A stretch of DNA of 64,000 bases from Pseudoxanthomonas beigongshangi (GTDB lineage Bacteria > Pseudomonadota > Gammaproteobacteria > Xanthomonadales > Xanthomonadaceae): contig NZ_JADHDV010000017.1 of the NCBI RefSeq assembly GCF_016820515.1, forward strand, positions 1 to 64,000, read 5' to 3'. The position numbers and the translations under genes are program-made. The notes below the pieces were generated by a model that was given only the letters and a program-made list of their open reading frames with translations, had not been told where the DNA came from and did not search any database. Below are positions 44,280 to 52,452 of this stretch, piece by piece. Positions within the stretch are counted from its first letter, which is position 1. Every line of letters starts with the position of its first letter.

Positions 44280-45317
44280 TCAACGGCGCACGTCGAACCC
44301 CGCCTGCGTCAGGAAGGCATCGACCTCGGCGACATCCAGGGTGCTGAAGTCGCCCGGCAGCGAATGCTTGAGGCATCCCGCCGCCAGGCCGAAACGCAAC
44401 GCGTCGGCGTCGTCCCGGCCGGTCAGATCGCCATGCAGCACGCCGGCGGCGAACGCATCGCCGGTACCGATGCGGTCGACGATGCCCGGAATCTCGTACT
44501 CCGGCGTTCCCAGCAGGCGCCCGTCGCGCCGCAGCGCGACCGCGGACAGGGCATGGTGATCCACGCTGCGCTGCACGCGCACGGTCGCGGCCATCCGCTG
44601 CAATCGCGGAAACGCCGCGAACGCGGCCTGCGCGCCGACGGCGAAGCGTTCCTGCGCGGTGGCGCCATCGAACGAGCGTCCCAGCACGACTTCGATGTCG
44701 CGATGGCTGGCGAACATCACGTCGGCCTCGGCCATCAGGCCATGCAGCAGCGCCGGCGCATCGCCATCCCATGTCTGCCACAGCTGCGGGCGATAGTTGC
44801 CGTCGAAGGACACCCGGACGCCCGCCGCGCGCGCGGCGCGCATCGCTTCCAGCGTGCCCCGCGCCGCGTCCGCGCCCAGCGCCGGCGTCACCCCGGACAC
44901 ATGCAGCCAATCGGCGCCGGCCAGCAGCGCGGGCCAGTCATGGCAACCACCGCCGGCCTGCGCGAAGGCCGAACCGGCACGGTCGTAGAGCACCTGCGAG
45001 GGCCGGTGGATCGCGCCCGTAGTGAGGAAATAGAGGCCCATCCGTCCAGGCAGCCGCTGCACCGCCGAGATATCGACCCCATGCCGGCGCAATTCTCCGG
45101 TCGCGGCCTGGCCCAGCGCATTGTCGGCCACCGCGCCGACCATGTGCGCGGCGTGGCCAAAGCGGGCCAGCGACACCGCGACGTTCGCCTCGGCGCCACC
45201 GACATGCACCTCCAGCGAAGGCGTTTGCAGCAGGGTCCCGCGACCGGGCGCGCCCAGCCGCAGCAGCAGTTCGCCAAAACAGACAACCTTCCCCACTCCG
45301 CCTCCCTGTCCATGCAT
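44280..45317 (-). CDS. kdgK: PfkB sugar kinase, 2-keto-3-deoxygluconate kinase type
   Basis: 345 residues from MHGQGGGVG; the GTG seven codons later, which leaves KVVCFGELLLRLG at the N-terminus, is a good alternative. PfkB motifs: VHVGGAEANVAVSLARFGH (about 37-55) and the C-terminal DRIGTGDAFAAGVLHG with catalytic Asp (near 270). FGELLLRL at the N-terminus and GNYRPQLWQTW near 180 match KDG kinases (KdgK). It phosphorylates 2-dehydro-3-deoxygluconate for the Entner-Doudoroff or pectin pathway. No KDPG aldolase is adjacent. First gene of the accessory cluster, followed by the 249-base gap. Confidence 0.82.
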   Translation of the reverse strand: MHGQGGGVGKVVCFGELLLRLGAPGRGTLLQTPSLEVHVGGAEANVAVSLARFGHAAHMVGAVADNALGQAATGELRRHGVDISAVQRLPGRMGLYFLTTGAIHRPSQVLYDRAGSAFAQAGGGCHDWPALLAGADWLHVSGVTPALGADAARGTLEAMRAARAAGVRVSFDGNYRPQLWQTWDGDAPALLHGLMAEADVMFASHRDIEVVLGRSFDGATAQERFAVGAQAAFAAFPRLQRMAATVRVQRSVDHHALSAVALRRDGRLLGTPEYEIPGIVDRIGTGDAFAAGVLHGDLTGRDDADALRFGLAAGCLKHSLPGDFSTLDVAEVDAFLTQAGFDVRR

Positions 45318-45407
45318 GTAACGGTCCCGGAGTGTACGGTGCCGCAGGCGCTGGCGCGCGCATCGCATTGAAACGGAGACAAGGTCGCCCGATCGCCGCC
45401 GCTCTGC

Positions 45408-45887
45408 TCAGGGCTCGGGACGCTCCCAACGTCGATAAGTGTCGTCCAGGCCCTTGCGCAGGCGGCGGTAGCCGGCGGTACCGGGGCGCACGTCCAGGCG
45501 TTCGGCCACCGCGCGCCAACCGCCGGCGTGATCGCGCGACCATTCGCGCACCACCGCGCGGCACGGCTGGCCGGCCACCTGCGCCACCGCGCAGGCCATG
45601 TAGATGTCGCCGGCGGACCAGTCCGGCTGTTTCATCATCGCTTCCACATAGGCGCGCGGCACGCTGTAGTAACGCGCCATCTCATCGGCGAAGGCCGCCG
45701 GATAGCGCGCCGCGTAGTCGTTGATGTCCTTGAGGTGGCGATCCACCGACGCGTCCCCGCTCCCGGGCCATTCAGCCGCTTCGGTCCTGGCTGGCGCGGG
45801 CGTGGTGCCCTGCGCGGCGCCCGCCGCCACGACGAGCGCGATCAGGCCGGGGAAAAGGGTGGTGCGGAGGAAACGGGGCGCAGGCAT
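45408..45887 (-). CDS. exported protein, unknown function
   Basis: 159 residues from MPAPRFLRTTLFPGLIALVVAAGAA, a signal peptide with cleavage near residue 27; an ATG ten codons upstream is possible. The mature part is compact and helical: DRHLKDINDYAARYPAAFADEMARYYSVPRAYVEAMM, IYMACAVAQVAGQPCRAVVREW with two cysteines, and GYRRLRKGLDDTYRRW. No family recognised. It lies 83 bases ahead of the Tyr/Arg-rich protein gene on the same strand, so a transcript reading both is possible. Confidence 0.68.
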   Translation of the reverse strand: MPAPRFLRTTLFPGLIALVVAAGAAQGTTPAPARTEAAEWPGSGDASVDRHLKDINDYAARYPAAFADEMARYYSVPRAYVEAMMKQPDWSAGDIYMACAVAQVAGQPCRAVVREWSRDHAGGWRAVAERLDVRPGTAGYRRLRKGLDDTYRRWERPEP

Positions 45888-45970
45888 GCGCGCATTGTGC
45901 CGCAGCGCCGGTGTCATTGCAGGCGGCCGGTGTGCACCGGCCGCCCGCTGGTCATGCGATGGGTATCGGA

Positions 45971-46441
45971 TCAATCGTCGTCGTGATGGCGGCCACGTCC
46001 ATCGTGGCGGCGCCAGCGGCGATCGTCGTCGTCCCAGCGATCCCGATCACGCCGGTCATACCGGTCACGGCGATCGTAACGGTCGTAGCGATCATAGCGG
46101 TCGCGATCGACGTAACGCACGTAATGCGGGTTGTTGCGGTAGTAGCCGTAGGCGTTGCCGCGCGGCGGCGTGCGGTAATACTGCCGCGGCACGTAGCGGT
46201 AGTAGGTCGGACGGTGGTAGCGATCGCGCACCACGATCACGCGATTGCCGTAGCCGTAACGATCCCCGTACCCGTGGCGGTAGTAGGGCTGTCCGCCGTG
46301 GTAGATGACATCGGCCACGTCCACGATGACCCGGACCAGATCGTCGTCCGCGCGGGCCGGCGAAGGCGCCAGCGCCGCCAGTCCGAGACCGGCGGCCAGG
46401 ACAGTGGGAGCCAGCAGACGCGTGAGTGAGAAGCTTGCCAT
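45971..46441 (-). CDS. exported Tyr/Arg/Asp-rich protein, unknown function
   Basis: 156 residues. Signal peptide MASFSLTRLLAPTVLAAGLG with cleavage near ARA-DDD. The mature part is extremely rich in Tyr, Arg and Asp, with a short motif YHGGQPYYRHGYGDRYGYGN and then a quasi-repeat DRYDRYDRYDRRDRYDRRD (about 112-130), ending in an Arg/His/Asp tail. Such low-complexity exported proteins of xanthomonads lack assigned functions; the N-terminal DDDLVRVIVDVADVIYHGGQPYY resembles DUF3300/YXWGXW-like envelope proteins only vaguely. The repeat comes from tandem GATAACG-type codons, so slippage is possible. Confidence 0.72.
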   Translation of the reverse strand: MASFSLTRLLAPTVLAAGLGLAALAPSPARADDDLVRVIVDVADVIYHGGQPYYRHGYGDRYGYGNRVIVVRDRYHRPTYYRYVPRQYYRTPPRGNAYGYYRNNPHYVRYVDRDRYDRYDRYDRRDRYDRRDRDRWDDDDRRWRRHDGRGRHHDDD

Positions 46442-46641
46442 GACATCCTCCGGTGGCCCGTCTCGCCGGGCCCATAGGTGAAAGGTCCTGTCCCGCGGAC
46501 CTGTGTGTGAAAGATGTCGCCTGACGCGTGAACCCGGATTTAACCCGGCGGGCCTTCCCCGGCTCCCGCTGGAGGCGGATACCTTCCGTTCAACCAGGCT
46601 CCTTTTCCGGCCCCGATTCCCGGGAGAACGCCGGGACGCCC

Positions 46642-47358
46642 TCAGCCGGTACGGGCCTCGATCCCCGCCAGCGCGGCCGGCAGTTCGACTGCGGCGGCCA
46701 CCGTCACCAGGTTCGGCACCTCCGCGCCCAGGCCATGCTCGGCTTCCAGCGCCCAGGTGACGTGGTAAGGCATGTGGATGCCCCAGCCGCCGAGCTGGAT
46801 CACCGGCTCGATGTCCGAGCGCAGCGAATTGCCGATCATCGCGAACTGCGCGGGCGCCACTTCCAGTTCCTGCAGCACGCGCGTGTAGGTGGACACATCC
46901 TTTTCCGACACCACTTCGATGCGGTGGAACAGATCGGCCAGTCCGGATTGCGCGATCTTGGCTTCCTGGTGGAACAGGTCGCCCTTGGTGATCAGGACGA
47001 TTTCGTGATCGCGCGCGATCGCTTCGACCGCCTCGCGGATTCCCGGCAACAGATCGACCGGATGCTGCAGGGTGGCGCGGCCAATCTCCAGGACGCGATG
47101 CAGATCACGCGCGCTGATGCGCTCGTCGGTCAGCTGGATCGCGGTTTCCAGCATCGACAGGGTCATGCCCTTCACCCCATAGCCGAACACCTTGAGGTTG
47201 CGTCGCTCGGTATCCAGCAGGTGCTGCTGCATGCGGCGATCGGCCAGATCGATGTAACCGGCCAGGATCGCCTCGAAATCCTGCTCGGCCTGCCTGTAAT
47301 AGTCCTCGCTCTTCCAGAGGGTGTCGTCGCCGTCGAAACCGACCCAGCGTATGCCCAT
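46642..47358 (-). CDS. HAD-superfamily hydrolase
   Basis: 238 residues from MGIRWVGFDGDDTLW; HAD motif I is FDGDDTLW (Asp8, Asp10), motif II LITKGD (near 115), motif III Lys in HQEAKI and motif IV GNSLRSDIEPV (near 165). The helical cap lies between motifs I and II. It is a cytoplasmic phosphatase, dehalogenase or phosphonatase; the DDTLW variant and the LRSDI motif IV fit the group of HAD phosphatases acting on small metabolites. No neighbouring pathway. It starts 152 bases after the Pro/Thr-rich lipoprotein stop. Confidence 0.85.
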   Translation of the reverse strand: MGIRWVGFDGDDTLWKSEDYYRQAEQDFEAILAGYIDLADRRMQQHLLDTERRNLKVFGYGVKGMTLSMLETAIQLTDERISARDLHRVLEIGRATLQHPVDLLPGIREAVEAIARDHEIVLITKGDLFHQEAKIAQSGLADLFHRIEVVSEKDVSTYTRVLQELEVAPAQFAMIGNSLRSDIEPVIQLGGWGIHMPYHVTWALEAEHGLGAEVPNLVTVAAAVELPAALAGIEARTG

Positions 47359-47412
47359 GCGTGCGGCCTCCTGATCGTGGGGGCGCGCAGCATAGCAGCC
47401 GCCGGACATGCC

Positions 47413-47436
47413 GAGGGCGGCCCGAAGGCCGCCCTC
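47413..47436 (-). terminator. perfect 10-base hairpin downstream of the lipoprotein gene
   Basis: GAGGGCGGCC and its complement (47413-47422 with 47427-47436) with a 4-base loop that reads TTCG on the minus strand, a very stable tetraloop. No T-run follows on the minus strand. It probably terminates the 47510-47857 gene or acts in transcript stability. Confidence 0.5.
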
Positions 47437-47509
47437 TTCCTTGGTCGTGAACCGTGTCGCGCGAACTTCCGTTCCGGTACCACTGGAACGGGAAGCGCGC
47501 CGCGCGCCG

Positions 47510-47857
47510 TTACTTTGCCGGCGGCGTGCTGCTGCCGCTGCCGGAATCACCCGGAGGCGGCGGCGTCTGATCGCTGGCCGGCGGCGTGGTGCCGTCTGCC
47601 GGCGGCGGCGTGGTCGTCGGCGGTGCATTCGGATCCGTGGTCGGCGGTGCGCTCGGATCGGCGGGTGGCGGCGTGGTCGCCGGTTCCGACGGTGGCGGCG
47701 TGGTTTCCGCCGGCGGTGCGGTGTCGGACGGCGGCATCGTCGTTTCGTCCTGCGTCTTGCTGCATGCCGTCAACGCAAGCGCGCCACCGAGCATCGCCAC
47801 CAACCACCAGGTGGGACGCGGGCGGTCCTGCGTGTTGCTGTGGAAAAAGGAATTCAT
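47510..47857 (-). CDS. Pro/Thr-rich lipoprotein
   Basis: 115 residues. N-terminal basic segment, hydrophobic core WWLVAMLGGALALTAC with lipobox LTAC (Cys near 32), then an 80-residue Pro/Thr/Ser low-complexity region of repeats such as PPTTDPNAPPTTTPPPADG. It should be an outer-membrane-anchored extended spacer or surface protein; no folded domain is visible. No family. It lies 55 bases downstream of the EF-hand gene on the same strand. Confidence 0.75.
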   Translation of the reverse strand: MNSFFHSNTQDRPRPTWWLVAMLGGALALTACSKTQDETTMPPSDTAPPAETTPPPSEPATTPPPADPSAPPTTDPNAPPTTTPPPADGTTPPASDQTPPPPGDSGSGSSTPPAK

Positions 47858-47912
47858 TCATGTCCTCCTCTGGCCGCGCCGATCGCGGATCGTGCCGCGG
47901 CGGGTGAAAAGA

Positions 47913-48251
47913 TCAGCGGCCGTTGCCGGCCGGCTTGTAGGCGGCGTACTCGGCGGGTGCGAGTTTGCCGTCGGCGTCCTGGTCGAGGGTTCCAAAAGCC
48001 TGGGTCAATGCGGGATCGACCGCGGCTTCGTCCTTGGCGATGCTGCCATCGCCATTGGCGTCAAGCTCTTCGAACGGCCGGGGCGCGGGCGTGGCCGCGT
48101 CATTGGCCGGCGGTGTGTCGGCCTGCCGCGGAGGCGTCTCCTGGCGTTGCTCCTGGGCGTCGCGGTCCTGCGCCATGCCCGGCGCGGATGCCGCCAATGC
48201 GGCGACCAGCAGGGCCAGCGGAAGATGGAACCGGGGAGATGATGATTTCAT
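47913..48251 (-). CDS. exported EF-hand protein, copy 1
   Basis: 112 residues. Signal peptide MKSSSPRFHLPLALLVAALAASAPGMAQ, a polar Gln/Pro linker (DAQEQRQETPPRQADTPPAN), then two EF-hand-like loops: DANGDGSIAKDE and DQDADGKLAPAE, both with the DxDxDG pattern expected to bind calcium. It is periplasmic or secreted. The next EF-hand gene upstream is a close relative in layout, so this is a tandem pair. ATG at 48251 preceded by AGGAGGAGCGC. Role unknown; calcium-dependent adhesion or envelope maintenance is only a guess. Confidence 0.85.
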   Translation of the reverse strand: MKSSSPRFHLPLALLVAALAASAPGMAQDRDAQEQRQETPPRQADTPPANDAATPAPRPFEELDANGDGSIAKDEAAVDPALTQAFGTLDQDADGKLAPAEYAAYKPAGNGR

Positions 48252-48330
48252 GCGCTCCTCCTGTTGCTGCGTTCGTACACCCGCCGATGCGTGCATCCGG
48301 ACACGGGGAACAACGGCTCGCCTGGAGACG

Positions 48331-48351
48331 GAGGGCGGCGGTGCCGCCCTC
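48331..48351 (-). terminator. hairpin after EF-hand copy 2
   Basis: Stem GAGGGCGGC/GCCGCCCTC (48331-48339 with 48343-48351), 3-base loop, about 64 bases after the stop of the second EF-hand gene. A shorter hairpin (GACGG..CCGTC) lies at about 48364-48382. No clear T-run, so confidence is moderate. Confidence 0.45.
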
Positions 48352-48414
48352 CGCGGGCGCGATGACGGTGCGCTGCGCCGTCACCCTGCGGTCATGACGA
48401 CCGCGTTGCGCGAC

Positions 48415-48807
48415 TTACTTCTGCGGCTCGCTGTAGTTCTTTTCGACGAACGCCTTGTACTCGTCGGCAGTCAGCTTGCCATCGGCATCACCATCGGCCT
48501 TGTCGAACACCTGGGACAGGCCGGCATTGGCGGCGGCCTCTTCCTTGGTGATGTTGCCGTCACCGTCCTTGTCGATATCGGCCCAACCCTGCTGGCTGCC
48601 CGACTGGGTCGACTGCTGGGCGGACTGCTCCGCACCGCCCGCCGCCTGATCCGTGGTCGGCTGCGCCTGCTGCGTCGGCTCGGCCTGCTGGGTCTGCTGC
48701 GGCTGCTGCTGGGCCTGCGTATCCTGCGCGAACGCCATCGGCATGGCGACGGCGGCACCCAGGGCGATCAGGGCAATCAGCGGCTTGCGGGTGTTGTTCT
48801 TGGTCAT
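48415..48807 (-). CDS. exported EF-hand protein, copy 2
   Basis: 130 residues. Signal peptide MTKNNTRKPLIALIALGAAVAMPMAFAQ, a 45-residue Gln/Thr-rich linker (QQQPQQTQQAEPTQQ), then two EF-hand loops DKDGDGNITKEE and DGDADGKLTADE, and a short tail YKAFVEKNYSEPQK. The same layout as the downstream EF-hand protein with a longer linker. The 206 bases upstream contain an A/T-rich tract (eight T residues near 48935 on the plus strand) and a candidate promoter with TTGCAC and TAACGA, about 18 bases apart. Confidence 0.85.
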   Translation of the reverse strand: MTKNNTRKPLIALIALGAAVAMPMAFAQDTQAQQQPQQTQQAEPTQQAQPTTDQAAGGAEQSAQQSTQSGSQQGWADIDKDGDGNITKEEAAANAGLSQVFDKADGDADGKLTADEYKAFVEKNYSEPQK

Positions 48808-49013
48808 CGTCGTTTGCTCCGTTATGGAATTAGGAAGTGCGTCCTGTAGCGCACGATGCCGACGATGCCGTTGTGCTTCTGAATCAATCCTGCGGCGCGA
48901 AATGAATGTGCACGCAGGCTTAACCACCCACGATTTTTTTTCGATTACATCGTTCGTTAGCGATACGTGATGGCTATGTGCAAGGCGTATCGCAGCGTGA
49001 TGCACACGTCAGA

Positions 49014-49415
49014 TCAGTGTTCAATCCGCGTGTTTTTTTCTTCCCGGCGAACGGACCCTTCACGCCAGGCTCGGCTGAACCATTGCCAACCCATCACCAC
49101 GCCGGTCAATGCGCCGATGATCTCCAGGACCACGCGGGTGCCCAGCGCGTCCGGATCGTGGATGGCTTTCAGCGCAATGCGCGCGTACAGCGGCGACTCC
49201 AGCTTCACCATGCCCAGGTAGAACAGGTTCCAGATATCGATGCCGGCGCCGATGATTACCGCAATCACGCACGACCATCCGATCGCATGCCCGATCGACC
49301 AGCCCAGTGCCCGGCAGATCGCCTGCCAGCCGGCGTAGACCAGCAGGCCGATGGCGAAAGCGATCAAGCAGGCTTCCAGCGCGCCGAGGAATCCGAAGTG
49401 CAGGGGCAGGTTCAT
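49014..49415 (-). CDS. membrane protein, unknown function
   Basis: 133 residues from MNLPLHFGF. Three or four hydrophobic helices: about 10-31, 42-62, 70-85 and 95-110 (LGTRVVLEIIGALTGVVMGWQWF). A polar C-terminus (WREGSVRREEKNTRIEH). No family recognised. It lies divergent from the NAD-binding protein gene at 49589; the 173 bases between hold the two promoters. Confidence 0.7.
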   Translation of the reverse strand: MNLPLHFGFLGALEACLIAFAIGLLVYAGWQAICRALGWSIGHAIGWSCVIAVIIGAGIDIWNLFYLGMVKLESPLYARIALKAIHDPDALGTRVVLEIIGALTGVVMGWQWFSRAWREGSVRREEKNTRIEH

Positions 49416-49588
49416 GCGTTCTTGCGTGCTCCCGTCACGCGAGGGATCCGGCAACGCGGATCGTGCAGGTGCCGGCGGCGTTCGACGGCGATGGCATAGG
49501 ATACGTGATGCGCGCGCCGGACCGTGGCCGGAGGCGTGGCGGGATGTCGGCTCGTGCCACGGCGGAAAACGGCCACGGGAGGAACGGG

Positions 49589-50224
49589 ATGGAACGTCTG
49601 TTGGTGGCGGGGAGCACGGGGCTGGTGGGCCAGGCGGTGCTGGCACTCGCGTTGGCCGATACCCACATCGGCAGGGTCATCGCACCGACCCGTCGGCCCT
49701 TGGCCCCGCATCCGCGATTGTCGAACCCGATCATCGATTTCGAGCGCCTGGATCCGACGGCCGACCATTGGCGCGCCGACGCCATGATCTGCGCCCTGGG
49801 CACCACCCTGCGCGACGCCGGCTCGCGCGATGCCTTTCGCCGGGTCGACTTCGACTATCCGCTCGCGCTCGCCCGCCTGCTGCACCAGCATGGCGCACGC
49901 ACGCTGGCGGTCACCTCGGCCGCCGGCGCTCGCGCGGATTCGCGGATCTTCTACTCGCGCACGAAGGGAGAACTGGAACAGGCCCTGTCCGCCTGCGGCT
50001 TCGATTCGCTCACCTTCATCCGCCCTTCCCTGCTGGGCGGCGAACGCCCGCGCCGGCGCGCCGGCGAACACCTCGCGCTGCGCCTGCTGACCACGCTCGC
50101 ACCGCTGGTGCCCGCACGCTACCGGGTGGTGCCGGCCACCGCGGTGGCCGCCGCGCTGCTGGAGGCTGCCCATGCGGCGACGCCCGGCACGCGGATCATC
50201 GAGTCCGAAGCGATTGCCCGCTGA
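49589..50224 (+). CDS. NAD(P)-binding Rossmann-fold protein (atypical SDR)
   Basis: 211 residues from MERLLVAGSTGLVGQAVLAL. The Gly-rich nucleotide motif GSTGLVG (8-14) is followed by DAMICALGTTLRDAGSRDAFRRVDFDYP, SAAGARADSRIFYSRTKGELE with a YxRTK variant of the YxxxK site, and a late block FIRPSLLGGERPRRRAGE. It fits the atypical SDR group including HTATIP2-like and NmrA-like proteins, which may act as sensors or weak oxidoreductases. GGAGG lies 7 bases before ATG. Standalone gene, convergent with the next. Confidence 0.85.
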   Translation: MERLLVAGSTGLVGQAVLALALADTHIGRVIAPTRRPLAPHPRLSNPIIDFERLDPTADHWRADAMICALGTTLRDAGSRDAFRRVDFDYPLALARLLHQHGARTLAVTSAAGARADSRIFYSRTKGELEQALSACGFDSLTFIRPSLLGGERPRRRAGEHLALRLLTTLAPLVPARYRVVPATAVAAALLEAAHAATPGTRIIESEAIAR

Positions 50225-50242
50225 TTCTCGGCCGATATCCGG

Positions 50243-50752
50243 TTAGCCAACCGTGGCGTGCAGGCGTCGCATGCGCCACCACAGGCCGGCGTTGAGCAGC
50301 AGGAAATAGCCGACCAGCGCCGCCGCGAATCCCATCGTCAGTGGACTGGCCTGTTGCGCGGAGGCCGCCGCACCGTCGGCGAACGCGCCCTGCGACCAGC
50401 GCCACGCCAGGCGGCCGACCAGCAGCAGGGTCAGGATGCCGCCGAACCAGGGGTTCGGCACGTAGGTCGGCAGCCCTTCGTGCCATTCGACCCGCGTGTG
50501 CCGCAGCGCGAATCCGCCCAGCAGCGAGCCACCCGCCAGCCCGGTGGCCACACCCGCCGCCACGCCCGGCAGGAACGCGGCGCCGAACAGCAGCATGCCC
50601 AGCAGCAGCACCATCAGGACCAGGCGGAACACGGTGCGCTTGGGCTGCCAGGGCTGGCGGCCGAAGCTGCGGCGGATGCGGCGATACATGATCCAGCCGA
50701 TTCCCGCGGTGACGAGATAGGGAGTCAGGGCTGGCAGGGCGGCGGCAGGCAT
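50243..50752 (-). CDS. four- to five-helix membrane protein
   Basis: 169 residues: hydrophobic stretches at about 8-22, 40-60, 63-83, 104-116 and 138-158. A basic loop YRRIRRSFGRQPWQPKR follows the first. The RRSFG..WQPKR and following LVLMVLLLGMLL recall the DUF1453/CcdC-like group but the match is by eye only. No partner genes; the following gene is a separate membrane protein of the same strand 89 bases away. Confidence 0.68.
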   Translation of the reverse strand: MPAAALPALTPYLVTAGIGWIMYRRIRRSFGRQPWQPKRTVFRLVLMVLLLGMLLFGAAFLPGVAAGVATGLAGGSLLGGFALRHTRVEWHEGLPTYVPNPWFGGILTLLLVGRLAWRWSQGAFADGAAASAQQASPLTMGFAAALVGYFLLLNAGLWWRMRRLHATVG

Positions 50753-50841
50753 GGCGGGCGTCCAGGGATTGGTTGGCGCCCACCTTAGGTCCCGGCAGGG
50801 CGCCGGGACCAGTGACGGTTGTCATCAGTTGCGGGGGAAAC

Positions 50842-51345
50842 TCAGCGCAGCAGTCCGTGCGGCACCTGCCGCAGCGGCTGCATGCCGTCGGTGGCGGCAA
50901 TCGCCTGGCTGGCGCGGTCCAGCAACGCATCGTCCTCGCCATCGATGACCACCAGCAGGCGGCCAGCTTCGATTTCGCGCTCGTAGTCGCGGCGGACCTC
51001 GCTGGGCACGGTGGATCCGGCCAGCGCGGCGGACCAGCCACCGACCGTCGCGCCCACCAGCGTGGTGATGATCACCCCAAGCGCATGGAATCCGGCCTGC
51101 GGCAGCCACATGCCGATCAGGCCACCGACCAGGCCGATGACGCCACCGCCGACGATTCCGCGCCAGGCGGCGGGGATGAAATCGGTCGGCGAGGCTTCCT
51201 TCTCGGCATCGGGGACCTGGGTCATCTCGATGTCGGACTGGGCCAGGACCGCGGCGTGGCCGGGACGGATGCCGAGTCGGAGCGCGGCACCCATGGCCTG
51301 TTCCGCGGTGCCCAGGTCCGGAGCGCTGAAAACACGTCGTTTCAT
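50842..51345 (-). CDS. membrane protein with Gly-zipper-like helices, stress-protein type
   Basis: 167 residues from MKRRVFSAPDLG. A soluble N-terminal part (1-60: GTAEQAMGAALRLGIRPGHAAVLAQSDIEM), two close helices rich in Gly (about 65-85 GIVGGGVIGLVGGLIGMWL, and 93-115 LGVIITTLVGATVGGWSAAL), and a C-terminal part with LLVVIDGEDDALLDRA. This matches the layout of DUF1269-like or magnesium/general-stress (17M) membrane proteins. The function is unknown. Confidence 0.7.
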   Translation of the reverse strand: MKRRVFSAPDLGTAEQAMGAALRLGIRPGHAAVLAQSDIEMTQVPDAEKEASPTDFIPAAWRGIVGGGVIGLVGGLIGMWLPQAGFHALGVIITTLVGATVGGWSAALAGSTVPSEVRRDYEREIEAGRLLVVIDGEDDALLDRASQAIAATDGMQPLRQVPHGLLR

Positions 51346-51466
51346 GGCGTTCTCCCGTGGGCGGCTGTCTTCCAGCCTGTGAAGACCATAGGCCCGCGCG
51401 GGGGATGTGGAAGTGAAGAAATGCCGCGCGGGCCGGAACGACGCGCGGATGCGCATCATCGGCCGG

Positions 51467-52255
51467 TCACTGCGCCGGGCGTTCGGGGGCGCTCTTGCGG
51501 CCGAGCGCGCGCAGGTACAGGTCGTACAGGGCGGTGACCTTGGCCACGTATTCCTGGGTTTCCGCATAGGGCGGCACCCCGCCGTACCGGGCGACGGTGC
51601 CGATGCCGGCGTTGTAGGCCGCCGCCACCAGGGTCAGGTCACCCTTGTAGCGCCGCATCAATTGCCTGAGATGGCGCGCGCCGGCATCGATGGACTGGGT
51701 GGAGGAGAACGGATCGGTCACCCCGTACTCGGTCGCCACCTCCGGCATCAGTTGCATCACGCCCTTGGCACCCTTGGAGGACACCGCCTTGGCGTCGAAA
51801 TCGCTTTCCGCATGGGCAATCGCGCGCAGCCAGGCATCGTCCACGCCGGTCTTCTTCGCCGCCGTGCGGAAATCCACGGGATACATGTTCAGGCGCGGCT
51901 TGCCGACCTTGCCCAGGCCCGGATGGGCCGGCTCGCCCGGCGGGGTGGCCACGGTGAACTTCAGGTAGACCCGCGACCCGGGCAGGTTGCGGGTGCTGTA
52001 CACCAGCTGGCCGTCCTGCTCGCGTTCGTACAGGGTGCCGCTGAAGATGCCCATCCGTCCCCACAGGTTCGGGGTTTGCACGGCATTGTCGTCGATTTCC
52101 CTGGCCTGGCAGCGCGAGCCCGGCTCCGGCGCGGTGGCCAGGCTGACGGTGCCGTCGCGCACGCAGCGGTAGACCGTCCGCGCCTGGGCGTCGGGCACGC
52201 CGGAGCCGGCCAGGAAGGCCAGCAGACAGACCAGCAGGACGGAGGGGCCGCGCAT
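51467..52255 (-). CDS. lytic transglycosylase (SLT domain)
   Basis: 262 residues. Signal peptide MRGPSVLLVCLLAFLAGSGVPDAQA, a Cys-containing region YRCVRDGTVSL..SRCQAREI (DUF4124-like, about 28-55), and a C-terminal goose-lysozyme-like SLT domain (about 125-250) with catalytic Glu in IAHAESDFDAKAVS, KGVMQLMPEVATEYGV and LVAAAYNAG. It cuts peptidoglycan to anhydromuropeptides in the periplasm. It is divergent from ppa; 197 bases between hold both promoters and no other visible element. Confidence 0.9.
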   Translation of the reverse strand: MRGPSVLLVCLLAFLAGSGVPDAQARTVYRCVRDGTVSLATAPEPGSRCQAREIDDNAVQTPNLWGRMGIFSGTLYEREQDGQLVYSTRNLPGSRVYLKFTVATPPGEPAHPGLGKVGKPRLNMYPVDFRTAAKKTGVDDAWLRAIAHAESDFDAKAVSSKGAKGVMQLMPEVATEYGVTDPFSSTQSIDAGARHLRQLMRRYKGDLTLVAAAYNAGIGTVARYGGVPPYAETQEYVAKVTALYDLYLRALGRKSAPERPAQ

Positions 52256-52452
52256 ACGGGGCGGATTCTAGGGCCGGCAAGCTGAGCCGCAACCCCCATG
52301 GCGAACCGGCGACGGCTGGCCCGGCAGCCCGGCCACGCCGGGATTCCGGCCCCCTCCCGGAAAGTCCTCCGGCCCGCCCCTGCTGCGCCGCAACAGGCAA
52401 GCGCGTAGAATTGCCGGCCCTGTCATTCCGCACGCTCTGGAGCACACGCATC

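Noticed and set aside
42504-45371. 955-codon plus-strand frame
   Set aside because: Antisense shadow of the symporter, CitE-like and kinase genes, with no recognisable motif.
46000-46120. Possible CRISPR-like or tandem repeat array
   Set aside because: The repetition is codon-level (DRYDRY) inside a coding frame with irregular 9-base units and no spacers.
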